Shown here piece by piece: positions 16,731-21,559 of a stretch of DNA of 21,559 bases. Made by a program: the position numbers and the translations under genes. Within the stretch, counting starts at the first letter, position 1; each line of letters opens with the position of its first letter. The notes under the pieces were generated by a model. That model worked only from the letters and a program-made list of their open reading frames with translations, did no database searches and was not told where the DNA came from. This DNA is from Marixanthomonas sp963974425. GTDB lineage: Bacteria; Bacteroidota; Bacteroidia; Flavobacteriales; Flavobacteriaceae. The DNA lies in the NCBI RefSeq assembly GCF_963974425.1, contig NZ_CAXBCK010000056.1, positions 1 to 21,559 on the forward strand, written 5' to 3'.

Positions 16731-17303
16731 TCAATTTGTTGAATCAACTTTAATATTGCTCTTGTCAAATGTAATTAAGCTGTCTATTAAGGCTTTATTG
16801 GTTGTTTCTATAGTTGTGCTGTCTTCGCTGTTGTAATAGCGATACACTGTTTTTTTTCTGAAAGAATCAAAATCTTTTTCAGCACGTATTTCTTTAGATT
16901 TACTAAATTTTTTGTCTAATGTATTAATGGTAGTTTTATCTAAATTTTCTAGATTTTTTGAAGTAGTGTCAATTGCAGTTGTTGTTCGTTCTTTATCAGT
17001 TGAATCCACTTTTGGAATTGATGGCTTTTTATCGATTTTAAAATTGTTTTGAATTGGTGTAGCTAAAGGGTATAGCTGTTTTGGTCGCTTATTATTGTTT
17101 TCTGAAATGATACTACTAAAAATTATTCCTGAAAGTATTAAAACTCCTATTCCAATTGCCCATGACCAATAGGTCTTTTTACGTTTTTTTTCCCTTTGTG
17201 CCAATGAAGCATCTATTTTCTCCCAAAGATTGGTTTTCGGCTTTACAGTTTTGTTTTGGAGTTTTTCTTCAAATAAAGTTCCTATGTCTTTTTTATGCTC
17301 CAT
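16731..17303 (-). CDS. Single-pass membrane protein, probable anti-sigma factor
   Basis: A 190-residue protein with a cytoplasmic N-terminus (residues 1-44), one membrane segment at about 46-66 and a polar, Lys/Thr/Asp-rich extracytoplasmic region. The cytoplasmic part, including LFEEKLQNK and NLWEKIDASL, resembles the short helical region of many unclassified Bacteroidota anti-sigma proteins; no zinc-binding HxxxCxxC motif and no FecR domain are present. It overlaps the ECF sigma gene by 11 bases (ATGGAGCATAA), the arrangement expected of a sigma/anti-sigma pair. The role is inferred from context and topology, since no known anti-sigma domain is recognisable. The extracytoplasmic half has no cysteine and looks disordered. 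Confidence 0.7.
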   Translation of the reverse strand: MEHKKDIGTLFEEKLQNKTVKPKTNLWEKIDASLAQREKKRKKTYWSWAIGIGVLILSGIIFSSIISENNNKRPKQLYPLATPIQNNFKIDKKPSIPKVDSTDKERTTTAIDTTSKNLENLDKTTINTLDKKFSKSKEIRAEKDFDSFRKKTVYRYYNSEDSTTIETTNKALIDSLITFDKSNIKVDSTN

Positions 17304-17847
17304 TGTTCGTTTTTTTAGGGTTGTTTTTCAGTTTTAAAATGTCATTTTTTAAAAGTTGTTTTGCCCGATGATAATTAGACTTCGAAGTGCTTTCAGAAAT
17401 AGAAAGTAAGTTGGCTACTTCTTTGTGTGAAAATCCGTCCATTTGGTATAAATTGAAAACTAGTCTATATTGATCTGGAAGTTGTTGAACAATTTGTAAT
17501 AAGCTTTCAAGCGGTAACTCTATTTGTTCCTTTTCAATGGTTGTATCTTCTAAAAGGTCGTTCTTATAAGCAACTGCTATCGTTTTTTTCGATTTGTATT
17601 TGGCGATAGCTTTATAGATGGTAATTCGTTTCATCCAACCTTCAAAAGAACCTTTTCCTTTGTAACTTTTTATTTTTTCAAAAATGGTGATAAAAGCATC
17701 CTGCGTATTGTCTTCGGCATCGGCTTCGTTTCTGCAATATTTTAAGGATAAAAAGTAAAGGGTGTTTTTGTACTTTTCAAACAGTTCACTTTGAGCTGCT
17801 CGATTCCTTTTTTTGCATCGTTCTATTAGTTCTTTTTCTGTGTTCAA
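17293..17847 (-). CDS. ECF (RpoE-like) sigma-70 family factor
   Basis: A 184-residue extracytoplasmic-function sigma factor with only regions 2 and 4. Region 2 runs from about residue 10 to 75 (LFEKYKNTLYFLSLKYCRNEADAEDNTQDAFI split as two helices, then GSFEGWMKRITIYKAI), and region 4 from about 115 to 170 (LPDQYRLVFNLYQMDGFSHKEVANLL, then SISESTSKSNYHRAKQLL as recognition helix). The DAEDNTQDAF stretch is the core-binding motif of region 2. It is followed by a membrane protein with an 11-base overlap, and preceded at 55 bases by a lipoprotein gene in the same direction. Target promoters cannot be read from the sequence. Confidence 0.93.
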   Translation of the reverse strand: MNTEKELIERCKKRNRAAQSELFEKYKNTLYFLSLKYCRNEADAEDNTQDAFITIFEKIKSYKGKGSFEGWMKRITIYKAIAKYKSKKTIAVAYKNDLLEDTTIEKEQIELPLESLLQIVQQLPDQYRLVFNLYQMDGFSHKEVANLLSISESTSKSNYHRAKQLLKNDILKLKNNPKKTNNGA

Positions 17848-17857
17848 ATGCTCATTA

Positions 17858-17883
17858 TTTTACTATGGCTTAAAGTAGTAAAA
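17858..17883. repeat. Inverted repeat just upstream of the ECF sigma gene
   Basis: TTTTACTA (17858-17865) and TAGTAAAA (17876-17883) form an 8-base inverted repeat with a 10-base spacer, 10 bases before the ECF start and 19 bases after the lipoprotein stop. It could be an operator, an attenuator or chance in AT-rich DNA. Confidence 0.4.
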
Positions 17884-17902
17884 GAAAATAATCTATTATT
17901 AA

Positions 17903-18937
17903 TTATGGACACGAAATGGCTTCAATTGTAAATTGAAATGTATTGATTAAACTTCCAGATTTATCGTCTTCAGCACGAACAAATAGTTGTTGTGGGTTCG
18001 TTGTGTTCACATAATTTTCTCCGGAAACTTCATTGGTTTCATTTATAGCATCTTCTTCTGTTTCATAAAAAGAAAAATGCAAGGTATTTACTTCATTGCT
18101 AAAGGGGGAGATTTCCAAGCAAGCTAAATAGTTGTATAAATTGAACTCGCCAAAACCAGGATTATCTTCAAATTCACAAGTTGTATAGGTAGGTTCTTCA
18201 CAAGGTAAATTACAATCGCTGCTTATTGTGTACGAGCCGTCATCATTACTAATAATCATAGAAGTGTCGCTTGTATACTGTAACTCCCAATCAAAATTCC
18301 AATCAGCACCCACGGATCCAGTATCGTTTAAGAAAATATTTAAATGAAGTTGATTGTCAATAAAATAGGTAGTCCAGCTTCCGAAATAAGCTTTACTATT
18401 GTAATGAAATGTAGCGTTGCCACCATTTTCTATTTGAAAGTAAGATTCAGAATATTTATCAGTAGAGTTGTCGGGATCTGTAACACTCCAAACACAATCT
18501 TCTTTTGTTAATGCGCCATTGCAATCCCCTAATATTTCTTCCTTATTACAAGAATCAATACTTTCTTTTAGCTCTTCATTATTAGTTATTTCAATGGTCT
18601 CTCCAGTACTCAACGTTCCCGTTATAGGATAGCTTAAGCTTATTAGGTTGTTGTCGTTTAAGCTCCCTAATACTTCACTAAATTGCTCATTGTTTATTAT
18701 GGGTATGGTGTTGACCAAGTTCATGTTCTCATCAAAAACAAACAAATTGAACCAGTAGTTAAATTCAATACAACTTATAGATGTATCTTCATCTTCAGAA
18801 GGGACTCTTTTTATCAAATCGTATAATTCTTCATCAACAACATCGGTATTGACAGGAACTTCTTCAATAGTGTCACTATCACAAGAAAAAGTAATTAAAA
18901 TTAAAGCAAGAAAGAGTAGTTGAATTGTGGTTTTCAT
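17903..18937 (-). CDS. Cysteine-rich lipoprotein of unknown function
   Basis: A 344-residue predicted lipoprotein. MKTTIQLLFLALILITFSC is a type II signal with the lipidated Cys at 19, followed by acidic DSDTIEE, which may act as a surface-export signal in Flavobacteriaceae. Nine further cysteines are spread over the chain and could form disulfides in the periplasm or outside. The middle (about residues 140-245) looks like an all-beta lipocalin-like domain, with WSVTDPDN and ADWNFDWELQY. The end (about 290-344) resembles the short repeat seen in Flavobacteriaceae adhesion and type IX secreted proteins: FYETEEDAI, then YVNTTNPQQLFVRAED. No type IX sorting domain is present. It precedes the ECF sigma/anti-sigma pair on the same strand and may be in their transcript. 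Confidence 0.8.
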   Translation of the reverse strand: MKTTIQLLFLALILITFSCDSDTIEEVPVNTDVVDEELYDLIKRVPSEDEDTSISCIEFNYWFNLFVFDENMNLVNTIPIINNEQFSEVLGSLNDNNLISLSYPITGTLSTGETIEITNNEELKESIDSCNKEEILGDCNGALTKEDCVWSVTDPDNSTDKYSESYFQIENGGNATFHYNSKAYFGSWTTYFIDNQLHLNIFLNDTGSVGADWNFDWELQYTSDTSMIISNDDGSYTISSDCNLPCEEPTYTTCEFEDNPGFGEFNLYNYLACLEISPFSNEVNTLHFSFYETEEDAINETNEVSGENYVNTTNPQQLFVRAEDDKSGSLINTFQFTIEAISCP

Positions 18938-19020
18938 CTTTGATTGTTTATGAGTTCTTTCTTAATAGTGTAGCTTTTATGGAAAAGTTGCGTGATATTT
19001 AAAAAGAAATATTGAGCATA

Positions 19021-19052
19021 AAAGAAACAGCCTCCAAAATAGGAGGCTGTTT
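19021..19052 (-). terminator. Rho-independent terminator after proA
   Basis: AAACAGCCTCC (19025-19035) pairs with GGAGGCTGTTT (19042-19052) in a perfect 11-base-pair stem with a 6-base loop. On the minus strand it is followed by CTTTTATG, a modest T tract. It lies 24 bases after the proA stop. Confidence 0.85.
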
Positions 19053-19076
19053 ACTATCTATTTATTTATAGAATTC

Positions 19077-20276
19077 TTACACTCTCACGTGACCATCACC
19101 AAACACATAATATTTGTTTGTCACTAGTTGTTTTAAGCCTAATGGCCCACGGTGGTGTAATTTATCTGTACTAATCGCCAATTCTGCACCTACGCCCATT
19201 TGACCACCATCGGTGAATCGAGTAGAGGCGTTGTGATATACAGCAGCACTATCTATGTGCTCCATAAATTTTTTGGCAGCTTCTTTGTCTTCAGTTAAAA
19301 TAGCACTTGAGTGACCTCCACTGTAGTGGTTAATCATTTCAATGGCATCATCTAAGCTGTCAACGGCGCCAATAGCTATTTTAAGTGCTAAAAATTCTTC
19401 AAACCACACTTTTTTCTCTAAAATTACTTCAGAATCTGTCAGTACTTTTTTCACTTCGTCATCTACAATCACTTCAACATCTGAAGCGGTAAGTACTTTT
19501 TTCAACTCTTGAAGTTTCTCTTCGTAGTTTGGTATGTTTTTATCTACCAATACCTTATCTAATGCATTACAACCTGAAATTTTATCGGTTTTCGCATTGA
19601 TAATAACTTCAATCGTTTTTTTCCAGTCGGCATCTTTGTGTACATATAGGAAATTGTTTCCTCTACCACTAATAAGAACAGCACATTTAGCGTGTTCTTT
19701 CACAAACTGAATTAATCGTTCGCCACCACGTGGTACAATTAAGTCTAATTGCTCGTCTGGGTTTCTTAAAAACTCTTGAGTCTGCTCGCGGTTCATTTGC
19801 AGCATGTTGATCCAATCTTTTTTAAGGCCATTTTCCTTTAAGGCTTGGTGCCAGCAATCTACTAAGATTACATTACTATTGTAGGCTTCTTTACCACCTT
19901 TCAGCAATATTTTATTATTAGCTTTAAAAGCAAGTACAGCTGCTTCAATGGTTACATCTGGTCTGGATTCATAAATAATCATAATCGTACCAAATGGAGC
20001 TGTTCTGTTGTTTATTTCAAGACCGCTATCTAATGTAAGGCTTGAAATCTCCTTATTTACTGGGTCTTCTTGATTTTTCACTTCAGAAATGGCTTTTATC
20101 ATACCATCTACTTTCGCATCGTTAACCACTAAGCGATCGTATAGGGCTTGGTCATCTCTAGAAAAAGCTTCTAAATCTTTTTTATTGGCTTCTAAAATTT
20201 CTCCTCTTCTCTTATCGAGTATGGAGATCATACTTTCCAGTACGTTGTTTTTTATTTTTGTGTCTATCAATTGCAT
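19077..20276 (-). CDS. proA: ProA, glutamate-5-semialdehyde dehydrogenase (gamma-glutamyl phosphate reductase)
   Basis: A 399-residue aldehyde-dehydrogenase-fold enzyme that reduces gamma-glutamyl phosphate to glutamate-5-semialdehyde with NADPH, the second step of proline synthesis. Visible are the substrate/cofactor segment GTIMIIYESRPDVTIEAA, LLKGGKEAYNSN, the IVPRGGERLIQFV stretch, the catalytic Cys236 in TDKISGCNALD, and AVYHNASTRFTDGGQMGVGA near the end. Length is close to the roughly 415 residues of other ProA proteins. It is the last gene of a proC-proB-proA run on the minus strand, 34 bases after proB, and ends just before a hairpin terminator. Confidence 0.97.
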   Translation of the reverse strand: MQLIDTKIKNNVLESMISILDKRRGEILEANKKDLEAFSRDDQALYDRLVVNDAKVDGMIKAISEVKNQEDPVNKEISSLTLDSGLEINNRTAPFGTIMIIYESRPDVTIEAAVLAFKANNKILLKGGKEAYNSNVILVDCWHQALKENGLKKDWINMLQMNREQTQEFLRNPDEQLDLIVPRGGERLIQFVKEHAKCAVLISGRGNNFLYVHKDADWKKTIEVIINAKTDKISGCNALDKVLVDKNIPNYEEKLQELKKVLTASDVEVIVDDEVKKVLTDSEVILEKKVWFEEFLALKIAIGAVDSLDDAIEMINHYSGGHSSAILTEDKEAAKKFMEHIDSAAVYHNASTRFTDGGQMGVGAELAISTDKLHHRGPLGLKQLVTNKYYVFGDGHVRV

Positions 20277-20310
20277 ATTTCTTTCTTTCTAAGTTTATAA
20301 TTTGTTTATG

Positions 20311-21081
20311 TTATGCGTAAAAACGAGTTCCTACGTCTTTACCTTCTAATAGCTCAACGATTACGTTTTTACGTTTTCCATTGGCAATAAAGGTTGGAAT
20401 GTCTTTACGTGCTGTTTCTTTAGCTATTTTAAGTTTAGACTTCATACCACCACGGCCTTCGCCTTCACCTTTTTCACTTTTCTGAACATACTTCTCCACA
20501 TTTTGATTGTGGCGAACTTGAGTCAGTTTTTCTGAATCATCATCATCTGGGTGACCGGTGTATAGTCCGTCTGTGTCTGTAAGTAAAATTAAAGCGTCCG
20601 CTTGCACCAATTCGGCTACAAGACTTGCTAGCTCATCATTGTCACTAAACATTGACATCTTTAAAGAAACGGCGTCATCTTCGTTTGCAATAGGGACTAC
20701 ACCTTCTTTCATTAAACCTTCGTAACAATTTATCATGTTTTCACGGTGTTTACCCGGTGCAAAGTCACGTTTAGTAGCCAATACTTGTGCACAGCGCATT
20801 CCGTGATCGTGAAATAAACTGTAGTAATGGCGCATCATACGTGGTTGTCCAACCGCAGAAAATATTTGCCTGCGGGTTGAAGGGTCATCAGAAGAACAAT
20901 CTCCTAAAACCTCTTTACCAGCAATTGCAGATCCTGAAGAGACCAAAATGGGCTCAATATCATTCTCATATAATTCGGCGATTTGTCGAACCAATTCGTT
21001 TAAAATCGGTCCTACAATGCGATTGTCTTTATTCGTCATAACGTTGGTTCCTACTTTTATAACCACTCGTTTTTTGCTCAT
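20311..21081 (-). CDS. proB: ProB, glutamate 5-kinase (short form without PUA domain)
   Basis: A 256-residue amino-acid kinase that phosphorylates L-glutamate to gamma-glutamyl phosphate using ATP, the committed step of proline synthesis. The N-terminal RVVIKVGTNVMT, SSGSAIAGK, IANEDDAVS, the DALILLTDTDGLYTG segment and GRGGMKSKLKIAKETA are all typical of the kinase domain. The chain stops there: the PUA domain found at the end of E. coli ProB (367 residues) is missing, with no sign of truncation or frameshift. The start is placed at 21081 (MSKKRVVIKVG); an in-frame ATG at 21141 would overlap proC and add a non-conserved tail. It lies 22 bases after proC. Confidence 0.95.
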   Translation of the reverse strand: MSKKRVVIKVGTNVMTNKDNRIVGPILNELVRQIAELYENDIEPILVSSGSAIAGKEVLGDCSSDDPSTRRQIFSAVGQPRMMRHYYSLFHDHGMRCAQVLATKRDFAPGKHRENMINCYEGLMKEGVVPIANEDDAVSLKMSMFSDNDELASLVAELVQADALILLTDTDGLYTGHPDDDDSEKLTQVRHNQNVEKYVQKSEKGEGEGRGGMKSKLKIAKETARKDIPTFIANGKRKNVIVELLEGKDVGTRFYA

Positions 21082-21103
21082 GTTGTTTGTTTTTGTGTTT
21101 AAT

Positions 21104-21559
21104 TTATTGTCCAAGTTCTGTAGCTCGATTAAACGCTGCATATGCAGCTTCTTTAATTAATTCTTTAATATTATTGTCGTCCATAGAGTCTAAAGCGGCA
21201 CGCGTAGTCCCTCCTTTAGATGCTACTTTGTTCATCCAGCTGGTAGGAGATAAATCTGAATCGTTAAAGAGTGCAACAGCACCTTCGAACGTTTGCGAAA
21301 CCAATACTTTTGAATCGTTTTCTGAAAAACCCATTTTTAAGGCAGCTTCCAGCATAGATTGCATAAAATAGAAAACATAAGCGGGCCCACTACCTGAAAT
21401 ACCAGTAGAAGCGTTTATGAAATTTTCATTTTCTACATGAATAGCTTCGCCCGTAGTGTCTAATAAGTTGCGAACCATAATAAGTTCTATACGGCTTACA
21501 TCTTCAGATTCGGTAAATGAAGTCATCCCTTTTCCTACTTTTGCCGGAAGATTAGGCAT
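21104..21559 (-). CDS. proC: ProC, pyrroline-5-carboxylate reductase (3' part)
   Basis: The C-terminal 151 residues of P5C reductase, which makes L-proline from pyrroline-5-carboxylate with NAD(P)H. The N-terminal Rossmann region lies beyond the window; the Met at 21559 belongs to the conserved internal RVMPN-type segment and is not the start. Seen are MPNLPAKVGKGMT, the helical dimer segment INASTGISGSGPAYVFYFM, and the family signature around VASKGGTTRAALDSM. It is the first of the proC-proB-proA series in this window, and its stop is 22 bases from the proB start, so a single transcript covering the three steps is likely. Confidence 0.96.
   Translation of the reverse strand: MPNLPAKVGKGMTSFTESEDVSRIELIMVRNLLDTTGEAIHVENENFINASTGISGSGPAYVFYFMQSMLEAALKMGFSENDSKVLVSQTFEGAVALFNDSDLSPTSWMNKVASKGGTTRAALDSMDDNNIKELIKEAAYAAFNRATELGQ

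Noticed and set aside
21082..21141. Longer start for ProB
   Set aside because: It would overlap the end of proC and adds 20 residues not found in the kinase family; MSKKRVVIKVG is the usual N-terminus.
1..21559. Mobile element, CRISPR array, prophage or defence system
   Set aside because: No transposase, integrase, terminal repeats, spaced direct repeats or defence-type proteins were seen anywhere in the window.

Overview
The window is a compact, AT-rich chromosomal segment from a bacterium of the phylum Bacteroidota, almost certainly family Flavobacteriaceae. The signs are a dcw cluster in the order ftsW-murG-murC-ftsQ-ftsA-ftsZ without ddl, a long FtsZ ending in NNSFLHDNVD, a SusC/SusD pair, a short primary sigma factor of about 287 residues without region 1.1, a few TAnnTTTG-type -7 boxes, and no obvious Shine-Dalgarno sequences. 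No mobile element, CRISPR array, phage gene or rRNA is visible.

Left block (1-7550, + strand): the 3' end of ftsW, then murG, murC, ftsQ, ftsA and ftsZ in tight or overlapping order. This is a lipid II synthesis and divisome operon that ends at a strong terminator. A YqeY-family gene, a tRNA-Arg(TCG) with its own downstream hairpin, and an uncharacterised 178-residue protein follow. A perfect 30-base palindrome then separates these genes from the convergent minus-strand genes.

Middle block (8364-15585, - strand): a susC/susD outer-membrane uptake pair with no accompanying enzymes, a YpdA-type flavin reductase, ribulose-phosphate 3-epimerase (rpe), and a BLUF blue-light photoreceptor gene 3 bases upstream of rpe.

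Right block (15728-21559, - strand): the primary sigma factor gene, with a terminator between it and the BLUF gene. Next come an ECF sigma factor overlapping a one-pass membrane protein that is probably its anti-sigma factor, and a cysteine-rich lipoprotein just upstream of that pair. The proline biosynthesis genes proC (partial), proB and proA close the window.

Most of the window is housekeeping. The points most worth a second look are the BLUF photoreceptor between rpoD and rpe, with two replaced residues at the Trp/Met positions; the tRNA-Arg in which the near-universal G19-C56 tertiary pair appears to have become A19-U56; the lipoprotein/ECF sigma/anti-sigma cluster; and the long FtsZ linker with a tail beyond the expected C-terminal peptide. 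No clearly novel multi-gene system was found.
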